Assembly: GCF_001908235.1 (NCBI RefSeq)
Contig: NZ_LGHK01000036.1
Location: 1-50,777 of the forward strand
Reading direction: 5' to 3'
Origin: Bradyrhizobium sp. NAS96.2
Lineage (GTDB): Bacteria > Pseudomonadota > Alphaproteobacteria > Rhizobiales > Xanthobacteraceae
DNA length: 50,777 nucleotides
Positions 15,975-24,635 of the stretch are shown in pieces. Position numbers and translations under genes: made by a program. How positions within the stretch are numbered: the stretch's first letter is position 1; each line of letters starts with the position of its first letter. The notes under the pieces are model-generated. The model was not told where the DNA came from, did not search any database, and saw only the letters and a list, made by a program, of their open reading frames with translations.

Positions 15975-17180
15975 ATGAGACGGGTTTTGGCCGGCGTGTT
16001 GGCCTGTGTGTTTGCGATCTCGGCGAATGCGTCGCTGGCGCAGGACAAGCCTCCGCTGAAGCTCGGCGGCATCCTCGATATGTCGAGCCTCTATGCCGAC
16101 ATCACCGGCTCCGGCAGCGAAACCGCGGCAAAGATGGCGGCGGAAGACTTTGGCGGCACGGTGCTCGGTCGCAAGATCGAGATCGTGGTCGGCGACCATC
16201 TCAACAAGGCCGACCTTTCCGCCAACATCGCCCGCGACATGATCGACAACCAGGGCGTCGAGATGATCTTCGACGTCGCGGCGTCGGCAACGGCGCTCGC
16301 CGCGGCCGAGATTGCCAAGGCGCGCGGCAAGATCATCATGTTCAACGGCCCGGGCTCGATCCGTCTCTCCAACGAGGCCTGCGGCCCCTACACCGTGCAC
16401 TATGTGTTCGACACCTTCGCGCAGGCCAACGTGACCGGCCTTGCCGCGGTGAAGTCCGGCCTCGACACCTGGTTCTTCCTGACCGCGGACTATGCGTTCG
16501 GCCAGGATCTGGAGAAGGACACCAGCAATGTCGTGGTGAAGTCGGGCGGCAAGGTGCTCGGCAGCGTGCGCCATCCGATCAATACCTCGGACTTCTCCTC
16601 CTTCCTGCTGCAGGCGCAGGCCTCGAAGGCCAAGGTGATCGGGCTCGCCAATGCAGGCGGCGACACCATCAACGCGATCAAGCAGGGCGCCGAGTTCGGC
16701 ATCACCAAGGGCGGCCAGAAGATCTCGCCGCTGTTGGCTTTCGTGACCGACATCGACAGCGTCGGGCTCGAGACCGCGCAGGGCTTGCTGCTCGCGGAAG
16801 CGTTCTATTGGGACCTCAATGACGACACCCGCGCGTTCTCAAAACGCTTCATGGAACGCACCAAGCGGGTGCCGACCTCGGCGCAAGCCGGCGTCTACTC
16901 CTCGGTGATGCATTATCTGCAGGCGGTGAAGGCCGCCGGCACCACGGATGCGGCCGCCGTCATGAAGGTGATGAAGGAGACCCCGATCAACGACATGTTC
17001 GCCAAGAACGGCCGGATTCGCGAGGACGGCCGCATGGTGCACGACATGTATCTGTTCGAGGTCAAGAAGCCCTCGGAATCGAAAGGCCGCTGGGACGACT
17101 ACAAGCTGCTCGCGACCGTGCCGGGCGACCAGGCCTTCCAGCCGCTGTCGGAGTCACGCTGCCCGCTGGTCAAAAAATGA
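15975..17180 (+). CDS. Liv-type ABC transporter substrate-binding protein (orphan)
   Basis: 401 residues. A signal peptide ends near ANASLAQ, followed by a type I periplasmic binding fold (PKLGGILDMSSLYADITGSGS-like opening, IIVGDHLNKADL, IIMFNGPGSIRLSNEACGPY, LTADYAFGQDLE). The family binds branched-chain amino acids, amides or aromatic acids for Liv-type ABC importers. GGAGG lies 6 bp before the ATG at 15975. No permease or ATPase genes are near, so it either shares another system's permease or has a sensing role. Bradyrhizobia carry many such orphans. The downstream crotonase, VOC and acyl-CoA ligase genes suggest the ligand is a carboxylic acid to be degraded via CoA thioesters. Confidence 0.92.
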   Translation: MRRVLAGVLACVFAISANASLAQDKPPLKLGGILDMSSLYADITGSGSETAAKMAAEDFGGTVLGRKIEIVVGDHLNKADLSANIARDMIDNQGVEMIFDVAASATALAAAEIAKARGKIIMFNGPGSIRLSNEACGPYTVHYVFDTFAQANVTGLAAVKSGLDTWFFLTADYAFGQDLEKDTSNVVVKSGGKVLGSVRHPINTSDFSSFLLQAQASKAKVIGLANAGGDTINAIKQGAEFGITKGGQKISPLLAFVTDIDSVGLETAQGLLLAEAFYWDLNDDTRAFSKRFMERTKRVPTSAQAGVYSSVMHYLQAVKAAGTTDAAAVMKVMKETPINDMFAKNGRIREDGRMVHDMYLFEVKKPSESKGRWDDYKLLATVPGDQAFQPLSESRCPLVKK

Positions 17181-17195
17181 AACGGACCGTTCATG

Positions 17196-17284
17196 CCGTC
17201 ATTGCGAGGAGCGATAGCGACGAAGCAATCAATCGATCCGCATACGCGGAAGCATGGATTGCTTCGCTTCGCTCGCAATGACGG
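17196..17284. repeat. Palindromic repeat family E
   Basis: Ends CCGTCATTGCGAGGAGCGAT and GCTTCGCTCGCAATGACGG, with a second inner pair (AAGCAATC and GATTGCTT). It lies 15 bp after the binding-protein stop. Only copy seen in this window. Confidence 0.85.
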
Positions 17285-17332
17285 CTTGGACAAACTTCGC
17301 GTTCAACCAACAACAACGAAAGGCAAAATGCC

Positions 17333-18127
17333 ATGAGCGACAATCAGATGGTTCTCCAATCCCTCGACAAGGGCCTGCTCACCATCACCATGAACCGTCC
17401 GGATCGGCGCAATGCGCTCAATCCCGACATGACGCGCGGCCTTGTCGAGGCGGCGCGGCGGGCGCAGGACGATACCGAGGTGCGTGCGGTGCTGATCCGG
17501 GGTGCCGGCGGCACCTTCTGCGTCGGCGGTGACGTCAAGTCGATGGCCGAAGGCCGCGCGCCGCTGCCGTTCGAGGCCAAGATGGCCAATCTGCGCCGCG
17601 GCATGGAGGTCTCGCGCATCCTGCACACGATGCCGAAGCCCGTGGTGGCGCAGCTCGACGGTGCGGCGGCCGGCGCCGGTCTCTCGATCGCGCTGTCCTG
17701 CGATCTCCGCGTCGCCAGCGCCTCCTGCAAGATCACGACAGCTTTTGCCAAGGTCGGCTTCTCCGGCGACTACGGCGGTACCTATTTCCTGACCAAGATG
17801 CTCGGCAGTGCCAAGGCGCGCGAGCTCTACATGATGTCGCCGGTGCTGTCGGCGCAGGAGGCCTACCACCTCGGCATGGTCTCCAAGGTGGTACCCGATG
17901 CCGATGTCGAGACCGAGACGCTGGAGCTCGCGCGCTCGCTGGCGCAGGGACCGTCGGTGGCGCTCGGCTACATCAAACGCAACATCAACAATGCCGAGAC
18001 CATGACGTTAGAGGCCTGCTTCGACGGCGAGGCGATCCACCACACCCGTGCCGGCGAGACCACCGACCACAAGGAAGCGGCGAAGGCGTTCGTCGAGAAG
18101 CGCAAGCCCACCTTCCAGGGTCAGTAA
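17333..18127 (+). CDS. Crotonase-fold enzyme (enoyl-CoA hydratase/isomerase family)
   Basis: 264 residues, standard single-domain length. The oxyanion-hole segments are present (AGGTFCVGGDVKSMAEG and LDGAAAGAGLSIALSCDLR). Both catalytic glutamates of crotonase are absent: the GCELA Glu position is Ser in GAGLSIAL, and the second Glu position is hydrophobic. An Asp in the FSGDYGGTYFL loop matches the single catalytic acid of PaaG-type isomerases. An isomerase or other CoA-ester reaction is therefore likelier than classical hydration. It is 3 bp ahead of the VOC gene and probably co-transcribed with it. Confidence 0.9.
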   Translation: MSDNQMVLQSLDKGLLTITMNRPDRRNALNPDMTRGLVEAARRAQDDTEVRAVLIRGAGGTFCVGGDVKSMAEGRAPLPFEAKMANLRRGMEVSRILHTMPKPVVAQLDGAAAGAGLSIALSCDLRVASASCKITTAFAKVGFSGDYGGTYFLTKMLGSAKARELYMMSPVLSAQEAYHLGMVSKVVPDADVETETLELARSLAQGPSVALGYIKRNINNAETMTLEACFDGEAIHHTRAGETTDHKEAAKAFVEKRKPTFQGQ

Positions 18128-18130
18128 CCC

Positions 18131-18898
18131 GTGACCAATCACATGGCCGATTACATGCGGCTGCGCCAGATCTGCCTGGTGGCGCCGCAGCTCAAGCCCG
18201 TGATCGCGGATATCTCCGCGATCATGGGCCTCGACGTCTGCTATCGCGACGGCAATGTCGCCAAATACGGGCTGGAGAACGCGCTGCTGCCGGTCGATAC
18301 CATCCTGGTGGAAGTCGTTGCGCCGTTCCAGCCGGGGCCGGGCACGGCGGCCGGCCGCTTCATTGAGAAGACCGGCGGCCGCGGCGGCTATATGGCGATC
18401 TTCTGCTGCGAGGATCCCGACGCGCGCGGCGCGGAAGCCAATGCGATGGGCGTGCGCACCGCCAACGTGATCACGCATGCGCCCTATCACGGCGTGCAAC
18501 TGCATCCGCGCGACTGCCGCGCCGCCTTCATCGAGTTCAACCACACCGACGGCAGCGACGACATCCTGGGACCGTACCCGCCGGCCGGCCCCGACTGGCA
18601 GAAGTCGATCCGCAAGGACACGACTTTGGCGCTGACCGAGGTCGAGATGCAGAGCCCCGAGCCCGAGGCGCTAGCGGCGCATTGGGGGAAGATCGTCGGC
18701 ACTCCCGCCGATGGTACCACGGTGAAGCTGCCCAACAGCATCTTCCGATTCGTCAAGGGCAGTAGCGAGATCATGAGCGGTTTGACGTTCAGGGTCGCGG
18801 ACAAGGCCAAGGTGCTGGCGGCCGCAAGAGCTAGGGGCTGCGCGGTTGCTGGCGATGAGTTCCTGCTTTGCGGTGTGACGTTCAAGCTGGTGGCGTAG
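18131..18898 (+). CDS. VOC-superfamily (glyoxalase-like) protein
   Basis: 255 residues starting at GTG 18131, 3 bp after the crotonase stop; ATG 18143 is an alternative. The first half has VOC features (MRLRQICLVAPQLKPVIADI, GRGGYMAIFCCEDPDARGAE, VQLHPRDCRAAFIEFNHTDG), resembling the glyoxalase-like PF13468 group. The second half repeats the strand pattern (LALTEVEMQSPEPEALAAHW, GLTFRVADKAKVLAAARARG), so it is a two-module protein. His and Glu residues that could bind a metal are visible (LHPRDC, FIEFNH). The reaction is unknown. Tight linkage to the crotonase suggests a step in the same acyl-CoA pathway. Confidence 0.85.
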   Translation: MTNHMADYMRLRQICLVAPQLKPVIADISAIMGLDVCYRDGNVAKYGLENALLPVDTILVEVVAPFQPGPGTAAGRFIEKTGGRGGYMAIFCCEDPDARGAEANAMGVRTANVITHAPYHGVQLHPRDCRAAFIEFNHTDGSDDILGPYPPAGPDWQKSIRKDTTLALTEVEMQSPEPEALAAHWGKIVGTPADGTTVKLPNSIFRFVKGSSEIMSGLTFRVADKAKVLAAARARGCAVAGDEFLLCGVTFKLVA

Positions 18899-18903
18899 CT
18901 TTC

Positions 18904-18989
18904 GTAGCCCGGATGGAGCGAAGCGAAATCCGGGGCAGCGCTCCGTGGACAAACTGTCCCCGGATTACGCTGCGCTCCATCCGGGCTAC
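18904..18989. repeat. Palindromic repeat family A, copy 3
   Basis: Same ends as the copy at 3037, starting 5 bp after the VOC gene stop, immediately followed by a short family B element. The A-then-B order repeats the arrangement seen at 3037-3260. Confidence 0.9.
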
Positions 18990-19000
18990 GCATCATTCTT

Positions 19001-19043
19001 CCGTCATCCTGAGGCTCGCTCCGCTCGCACCTCAGGATGACGG
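19001..19043. repeat. Palindromic repeat family B, copy 2 (short form)
   Basis: Arms CCGTCATCCTGAGG (19001-19014) and CCTCAGGATGACGG (19030-19043) are perfectly complementary around a 15-bp self-pairing centre. It would form a long hairpin in RNA but lacks a following T-run. Confidence 0.88.
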
Positions 19044-19114
19044 GAGGAGAGGTTGAGCTCGCCGCATCGATCCAATATCGTCGAGCCTAACAAGAATAAT
19101 TGGACAGCGCCCCC

Positions 19115-21223
19115 ATGCCGCATCCGCTCGATTCCTTCTTCGCCCCAAAGAGCATCGCGCTGATCGGCGCCTCGCGCGATCACGAGAAGATCCCCGGGCG
19201 GCTGCTCGCGATGCTGCGCAAGAACGGCTATCCGGGCGCGCTCTATCCGATCAATCCGAACTATGCCGAGATCGACGGCTTGAAATGCTTCAAGTCGATC
19301 GCCGAGATCGGCGCGCCGATCGAGCTCGCCGTCATTGTGATTCCCGCGCGTGCGGTGCTGCCGGCGCTGGAGCAATGTGCAGCCGTCGGCGTCAAGAACG
19401 CGGTCATCATCTCCTCGGGTTTTGCCGAGGAGGGCGGCGACAGCGCAGCGATGCAGCATGCGATCGTGGCGCTGGCGAAGCGGACCGGAATGCGGATCAG
19501 TGGTCCCAACGCGGAAGGTTTCTACAGCCAGGTGCAAAAGGTCGCCGCGACCTTCAGCCCGACCGTCGACGTCAAGTCGGATGTGCCCGATCTGATCGCG
19601 AGCAGGCGGCGGATCGGCATCGTCGCGCAGAGCGGCGGCATTGGCTTTGCGATCTATCATCGCGCCAGGGCGCTCGGCGTCGCGCTCAGCTATGTCGTCA
19701 GCGCCGGCAATGAGAGCGACCTCGGCGCCGGCGAGTTCCTCGACTACATGGTGCAGGATCCCGCGACCGACGTGATCCTGCTGTTCATCGAGGGCATCCG
19801 CGACGTCGACAAGTTCCTGGCCGCGGCGAAGCGCGCGGCGGAGCTCAGGAAGCCCGTCATCGTCACCAAGGTCGGCCGCTCCGGCGCCGGCGAACGCGCA
19901 GCAGCCTCGCACACCGCGAGCATGGCGGGCTGGTCGGCGGCCTATGACGCGGTGTTCGCGAAATACGGCTTCATCGTCTCCAACGATCTCGACGAGGCGG
20001 TGACGATTGCCGCCGTTTTCGCAACCAATCCGCTGCCGAAGGGCGACCGCGTCGCGGTGCTGACGGTGTCCGGCGGCGCCGGCATCTGGGGCGCCGACAC
20101 GGTGTCGATGCAGGGCCTGCGCGTGCCGGAGCTTTCGGCCGCGGTCCAGAGCCAGATCAAGCAATGGATGCCGTCCTATGGCGCAGCGGGCAATCCGGTC
20201 GACGTCACCGCGCAAGGCGTCTCCTCCGGCGGCCTGCAGAAGAGCATCGAGCTGTTCGATGCGTCCGATGAAGTCGATGCGACGCTGGTCGTGCTGTCGC
20301 TGTCGAGCGAGACGCGGATGCCGTTCAAGGAGGCCGAGCTGACGCCGGTGATCTCGGCGCAGCACAAGCCGGTGGTGTTCTATTCCTACACGCTGCCATC
20401 GCAATTCGCGCGGCAGGAGCTGGCGAAGTCGGGCGTGGTGGTGCTCTCGGGGCTCACCCATGTCGGCGTTGCGATGCGGCGGCTGGCGGACTATGCAACG
20501 TTCAAGCTCGCACCGGAGATGGAGGCGGCGTCGCCGGCACACGATCTCTCCGCGCATCTGAAGGCGAAGACGCTCTCCGAACATGACAGCAAGTCGCTGC
20601 TGCGCGCAGCCGGCATAGTGCTGCCCGACGAGGTGCTGGTGACCGATCGCGACGGGCTCGATGCCGCGATTGAGCGCGCGGGGTTTCCGCTTGTGATGAA
20701 GATCCAGTCGCCGGCGATCGCGCACAAGAGCGAGGTCGGCGGCGTCCGCGTCAACATCGCCGCCAAGGGGGCGGCATTCACGGCCTATCGCGACATGCTG
20801 GAGACCGTGCAGAAGGCGCGGCCGGACGCTGCGATCCAGGGTGTGCTGGTCGGGTCGATGGCCCGAAAAGGCGTCGAGATCATCGTCGGCACCATGCTTG
20901 ATGCCACCTTCGGGCCGATGGTGATGGTGGGGCTCGGCGGCATCACGACCGAGCTGTTCAAGGACGTGGTCTATCGCCCGGCGCCGGTGAGCGCGGCGGA
21001 GGCGACCACGATGCTCGAGACGCTGAAGGCCGCGCCGCTGCTGCACGGCTTCCGCGGCGCACTGAGGGCGGACGCTGCAGCGCTTGCGCGGCTGATCTCG
21101 CAGATTTCAGTGCTGGCCGCGCAGCACCGAAACGAGATCGCCGAGATCGAGGTCAATCCGGTGCTGGTGCATCCGGAGGGGCAAGACGTGACGATCGTCG
21201 ATGCGCTGGTGGTGCCGAAGTAA
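19115..21223 (+). CDS. Acyl-CoA synthetase/acetate--CoA ligase, NDP-forming type
   Basis: 702 residues with the fused alpha-beta layout. The N-terminal CoA-binding Rossmann domain starts PKSIALIGASRDHEKIPGR. Succinyl-CoA-synthetase-like domains follow, with the phospho-His segment ASHTASMAGW. A C-terminal ATP-grasp domain (about 490-700) contains FPLVMKIQSPAIAHKSEVGG. Such proteins make acyl-CoA from acid, ATP and CoA, releasing ADP; members also act on hydroxycinnamate or other acids. Start ATG 19115 is preferred over TTG 19100. It follows the crotonase-VOC pair on the same strand after two palindromic repeats, so it likely has a separate promoter but may activate the same acids. Confidence 0.92.
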   Translation: MPHPLDSFFAPKSIALIGASRDHEKIPGRLLAMLRKNGYPGALYPINPNYAEIDGLKCFKSIAEIGAPIELAVIVIPARAVLPALEQCAAVGVKNAVIISSGFAEEGGDSAAMQHAIVALAKRTGMRISGPNAEGFYSQVQKVAATFSPTVDVKSDVPDLIASRRRIGIVAQSGGIGFAIYHRARALGVALSYVVSAGNESDLGAGEFLDYMVQDPATDVILLFIEGIRDVDKFLAAAKRAAELRKPVIVTKVGRSGAGERAAASHTASMAGWSAAYDAVFAKYGFIVSNDLDEAVTIAAVFATNPLPKGDRVAVLTVSGGAGIWGADTVSMQGLRVPELSAAVQSQIKQWMPSYGAAGNPVDVTAQGVSSGGLQKSIELFDASDEVDATLVVLSLSSETRMPFKEAELTPVISAQHKPVVFYSYTLPSQFARQELAKSGVVVLSGLTHVGVAMRRLADYATFKLAPEMEAASPAHDLSAHLKAKTLSEHDSKSLLRAAGIVLPDEVLVTDRDGLDAAIERAGFPLVMKIQSPAIAHKSEVGGVRVNIAAKGAAFTAYRDMLETVQKARPDAAIQGVLVGSMARKGVEIIVGTMLDATFGPMVMVGLGGITTELFKDVVYRPAPVSAAEATTMLETLKAAPLLHGFRGALRADAAALARLISQISVLAAQHRNEIAEIEVNPVLVHPEGQDVTIVDALVVPK

Positions 21224-21229
21224 TTCGGT

Positions 21230-21347
21230 GTCGTCCCGGCGAAAGCCGGGACCCATACGCTGCGGCTTACGAAAGAGGCACAAGCGGCGTCGGCTTCTCT
21301 TACAACTCAGTTCAGTGGTTATGGGTCCCGGCTTTCGCCGGGACGAC
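21230..21347. repeat. Palindromic repeat family C, copy 2
   Basis: Ends GTCGTCCCGGCGAAAGCCGG and CCGGCTTTCGCCGGGACGAC, inner ACCCAT and ATGGGT. It starts 6 bp after the ligase stop and fills the gap between convergent genes. Confidence 0.9.
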
Positions 21348-21372
21348 CATGTTGAGGGAGCTGCTCTCGCGG

Positions 21373-22173
21373 CTACCGCCCCTTGAAGTTCGCGACGCGG
21401 CGCTCGGCGGTGGCCTTGACGCCTTCCTTGAAGTCTTCGGTGGCGCGCAGCTTGGTCTGCTCTTCCAACTCGTGGTTGGTTGCGGCGAGCACGCGGTCGG
21501 CGAGGCCGGCGCGCATGGTGGCGCGGGTCGAGACCAGGCCGAGCGGCGAGCATTCGGCGATCTCCTGCGCGAGCTTCATCGCCTCGGCGCGCACCTGATC
21601 CTGCGGCACCAGCACGTTGGCAAGGCCCCAGCGATAGGCCTCTTCGCCGGTGACGCGGCGGCTGGTGTAGAACATCAGCTCGGCGTTGTTCTTGCCGATC
21701 AGCTCCGGCAGAGTCGTGGTCAGGCCGAAGCCCGGATGGAAGCCGAGCTTGGTGAAATTCGCCGAGAAGCGCGCTTCGGGGCAAGCGACGCGGAAATCGG
21801 CGGAGACGGCAAGCCCGAGACCGCCACCGATCGCGGCGCCATGGATCGCCGCGACGATCGGCTTCTTGTTGCGGAAGATGCGCACCGCCTGAACGTAGAG
21901 ATGGTTGATCGGCAGGTTCGAAGCCGGATCGCTCTTGGCGCGCTCCTCCTGCTCCTGGCGGGCCGGATCGCCGAAATTGGCGCCGGCGCAGAACGCCTTG
22001 CCCTGCGCTGCGAGCACCGAGGCGCGGATCTCGATATTGTTGTCGAACTCCTCCAGCGCGTCCGCGATCTGGTTGATCAGCGCGACGTCGAAGAAGTTCA
22101 GCGGCGGTTTGCGGATTTCAATCAGGCCGACATGGCCGTGGGTCTCGACGCCGATATCAGTGTACTTGGTCAT
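21373..22173 (-). CDS. Enoyl-CoA hydratase/isomerase family protein
   Basis: 266 residues. Crotonase fold with CoA-pocket segment AQGKAFCAGANFGDPARQ and oxyanion loop IHGAAIGGGLGLAVSADFR. The first catalytic Glu position is Gly (GGGLGLA). The second region reads RFSANFTKLGFHPGFG, also without the standard Glu, so the reaction may differ from hydration. It is the last gene of a minus-strand set with two acyl-CoA dehydrogenase subunits upstream, separated by a palindromic repeat. A beta-oxidation-type role on an unusual acyl group is inferred. Confidence 0.9.
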   Translation of the reverse strand: MTKYTDIGVETHGHVGLIEIRKPPLNFFDVALINQIADALEEFDNNIEIRASVLAAQGKAFCAGANFGDPARQEQEERAKSDPASNLPINHLYVQAVRIFRNKKPIVAAIHGAAIGGGLGLAVSADFRVACPEARFSANFTKLGFHPGFGLTTTLPELIGKNNAELMFYTSRRVTGEEAYRWGLANVLVPQDQVRAEAMKLAQEIAECSPLGLVSTRATMRAGLADRVLAATNHELEEQTKLRATEDFKEGVKATAERRVANFKGR

Positions 22174-22218
22174 CTCTTGTCTCCGGTAAGGCTGCAGTCT
22201 CGCGGCGCGAACGGTGTC

Positions 22219-22338
22219 ACCTCTCCCAAGGGGAGAGGTCGATTTGCGCCAGCAAATCGGGTGAGGGGTTCTGCTCTCTCGAGGGACCCTGACCCCTCAC
22301 CCGGCGCTGCGCGCCGACCTCTCCCGATGGGAGAGGTG
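22219..22338. repeat. Palindromic repeat family D
   Basis: Ends CACCTCTCCCAAGGGGAGAG and CTCTCCCGATGGGAGAGGTG, each itself a small hairpin, with an inner pair (GGGTGAGGGGT and ACCCCTCACCC). It is inside the gap between two co-directional genes of a probable operon (ACAD and crotonase), so it would be transcribed and could act on mRNA processing. Confidence 0.88.
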
Positions 22339-22375
22339 CAGGAGCTTGCGGTGAGAGCATCGGTCCCATTGGTCA

Positions 22376-23536
22376 TCAGCGCAAACCGAGCCCGCGGGCG
22401 ATGATGCCGCGCAGCACTTCCGTGGTGCCGCCCTGGATCGTCAGCTTGGGTGCGGTCTTGATGGCGAAATCGAGCTGCTTTTCCAGCGTCTCGCGGTTGG
22501 TCGCCGTCTCCTCGACGAAGGCCGCAAGATCGCGCACCCGATGCGGCAGTTGCTGCTCCCACACCGTGCCGATGTCCTTGACGATGGAGGCTTCCACCAC
22601 CGGCTCCTTGCCGGCCTGCAACATACCCGCGACCGACACTGACATGCGGCGCATGGTGTGCACCTGCGCAACCAGGCGGCCGATGCCCTCGGCGCTGCGG
22701 GTGTCCGGGTTCTTGCCGACCGCACGCACCAGCTCGGTGAGCACATAGTAGGTCTCGAGGAAGCGCTCGGGGCCACTCCGCTCATAGGCGAGCTCTGACG
22801 TCGCCTGCTTCCAGGCGCCGTCGACCTCGCCCAGCACGTGATCCTCGGGCACGAAATAGTCGGTGAACACCACCTCGTTGAACTCGAACTGGCCCGTGAT
22901 CTGGCCGATCGGGTTCACCTGGATGCCCGGCTGCTTCATCTTGACCAGGAACTGGGTCAGGCCGTGGCGGCGGTTTTCCTTGGTCGGCGGCGAGGTCCGG
23001 AAGATCGCGATCATGTAGTCGGCGATGTGCGCCGACGAGGTCCAGACCTTGGTGCCGTTGATCAGATAGCCGCCGTCGGTCTTGGTGGCGCGGGTCTTCG
23101 CCGCGAACAAATCGGAGCCGGAATTCGGCTCGCTCATGCCGATGGCAAAGCACACCTCGCCGCGGCAGATCCGCGGCAGGATGTCCATCTTGATGTGCTC
23201 GGGCGCGTATTTCAGCAGCACCGGCCCGCTCTGGCGATCGGCGACGAAGAAGCGCCGGGTCGGCGCATTCGCCACCCGCATCTCCTCGGTCACCACATAA
23301 CGCTCGAGGAACGAGCGTTCCTGGCCGCCATATTTCTTCGGCCAGGTCATGCCGAGCCAACCCTTGGCGCCGACGCGGCGGGAGAATTCCGGCGCGTCAT
23401 TGTCCTCGCGGTTCGGCGCGTGGGGATCGAAGGTGCCGGCGGCGATTTCCTCGGCGAGGAAGGCGCGCACTTCCTTGCGGAGCTGCTCGCATTTTTCCGG
23501 CAGGCGGATCGGATCGAAACGAAGGGCTGCAGTCAT
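22376..23536 (-). CDS. Acyl-CoA dehydrogenase, large (catalytic-type) subunit
   Basis: 386 residues from ATG 23536. All three ACAD domains are present: helical N-terminus (LRKEVRAFLAEEI, WPKKYGGQERS), the FAD strand motif CFAIGMSEPNSGSDLFA, and a C-terminal helical domain ending QGGTTEVLRGIIARGLGLR. An acidic residue in ELAYERSGPERF could serve as catalytic base. Together with the shorter dehydrogenase 31 bp upstream it resembles the heteromeric alpha2beta2 ACADs (FadE28/FadE29-like) that mycobacteria and some proteobacteria use on steroid or other bulky side chains. Longer in-frame extension upstream to 23821 runs through the neighbouring gene and is not real. Confidence 0.93.
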   Translation of the reverse strand: MTAALRFDPIRLPEKCEQLRKEVRAFLAEEIAAGTFDPHAPNREDNDAPEFSRRVGAKGWLGMTWPKKYGGQERSFLERYVVTEEMRVANAPTRRFFVADRQSGPVLLKYAPEHIKMDILPRICRGEVCFAIGMSEPNSGSDLFAAKTRATKTDGGYLINGTKVWTSSAHIADYMIAIFRTSPPTKENRRHGLTQFLVKMKQPGIQVNPIGQITGQFEFNEVVFTDYFVPEDHVLGEVDGAWKQATSELAYERSGPERFLETYYVLTELVRAVGKNPDTRSAEGIGRLVAQVHTMRRMSVSVAGMLQAGKEPVVEASIVKDIGTVWEQQLPHRVRDLAAFVEETATNRETLEKQLDFAIKTAPKLTIQGGTTEVLRGIIARGLGLR

Positions 23537-23567
23537 GATGTCCAGTCCTGATTGTTCTGTCCTGATC

Positions 23568-24635
23568 TCAGCGCGAAGCCACCAGCGGCCACAATTCATC
23601 GGCGCCGCGGTCGGCGACCAGCTTGCCGAGCTCGACCGCCCAGTAGCTCTCCGAGCCGAAATCGTCGCGCCAGGCCAGCGCGCGCAGCGAATAGCGGTGC
23701 AGGATGTGCTCGATGGTGAAACCGATCGCGCCATGCACCTGATGCGCAATGCCGCTGCCCTTCTCGGCAGCTTCCGAGCAGCGGATCTTCGCCGCCGCGG
23801 CTTCGAGGAATACCGCGTCATTGTCGAGCGACTTGGCGTTGACGATGGTGTCGGCCGCCGAGGTCGCGGCGGCCAGCGCCGCGGCGTTCTCGCCGGCGAG
23901 GCGGGCGAGGTTGTGCTGCACCGCCTGGAATTTGGAGATCTTCTTCTCGAAGGCGACGCGCTCGTTGGAATAGCGCACCGAGATGTCGAGCATCGCTTCC
24001 AGCGCGCCGGCGATCTGCAGGCTGCGCACCACGCCGCCCATCAGCATCAGCGTGGTCTGGTCAAAGCCCTTGGGCGCCGGCTTGGTCGTGACCGGCTGCA
24101 CCTTGTCGAGCGTGACGGTGTCGTTGTGATCGCCGCCAAGGCCGATGCTGGATTCGATCCGGCACTTCGCGGCATCGACCAGCGCGATCGAGATGCCGCC
24201 AGTGCCGCTCGCCAGCACCGCGAAATGTTTCGCGTCCTTGGCAAACGGCACGCCGCGGGCGCGGCCGGAGAGTGAGCCGTCGGCATTGAGCGTGACGCGG
24301 TCCTTCGGGCTTGCCGGCAGCACGGTCATCTCGCCTTCCGGGGAGGCGATCTTGCCCTGCGTCAACAGCCAGCCGGCCAGCATTGTTTCGGCCAGCGGAA
24401 CAGCAATCGCATGGCGGCCTGCGACGTTGAGAACGCTGAAACCTTCCGCGAGGCTGGCGCCGGAACCGCCGAGATCGTCGGGCACCCAGGACAGCGGCAG
24501 GCCGGCTTCGGTCAACGCTTGCCAGAGCGGCGCCTTCCATGCGCCCTGCTTGTCGTGATTGATGGTCTGGGCATCCGCGAGATCGGCGAAAATCTTTTCC
24601 GCGGTCTCGGCGACGATGTTTTCACTCTCCGCCAC
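23568..24635 (-). CDS. Acyl-CoA dehydrogenase, small subunit-like
   Basis: 355 residues. It is an ACAD fold with a reduced middle domain (VTLNADGSLSGRARGVPF, DHNDTVTLDKVQPV in place of the usual FAD strand motif) and a typical C-terminal helix set (VRYSNERVAFEKKISKFQAV, QVHGAIGFTIEHILHRYSLR). The HGAIGFT and RYSLRALAW segments are those of the partner subunits of heteromeric ACADs. It lies 31 bp before the larger dehydrogenase, so the two are co-transcribed and probably form one enzyme. The FAD may be shared between subunits. Substrate unknown. Confidence 0.9.
   Translation of the reverse strand: MAESENIVAETAEKIFADLADAQTINHDKQGAWKAPLWQALTEAGLPLSWVPDDLGGSGASLAEGFSVLNVAGRHAIAVPLAETMLAGWLLTQGKIASPEGEMTVLPASPKDRVTLNADGSLSGRARGVPFAKDAKHFAVLASGTGGISIALVDAAKCRIESSIGLGGDHNDTVTLDKVQPVTTKPAPKGFDQTTLMLMGGVVRSLQIAGALEAMLDISVRYSNERVAFEKKISKFQAVQHNLARLAGENAAALAAATSAADTIVNAKSLDNDAVFLEAAAAKIRCSEAAEKGSGIAHQVHGAIGFTIEHILHRYSLRALAWRDDFGSESYWAVELGKLVADRGADELWPLVASR

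Noticed and set aside
19004..21046. A long minus-strand frame (about 680 codons) opposite the NDP-forming CoA ligase.
   Set aside because: It mirrors the GC-rich codons of the real plus-strand gene and has His/Arg/Asp-rich sequence with no motifs. The plus-strand protein has clear domains. The same argument removes similar long antisense frames over the di-heme cytochrome (43545-45566) and over the SDR/reductase genes (46449-48464).
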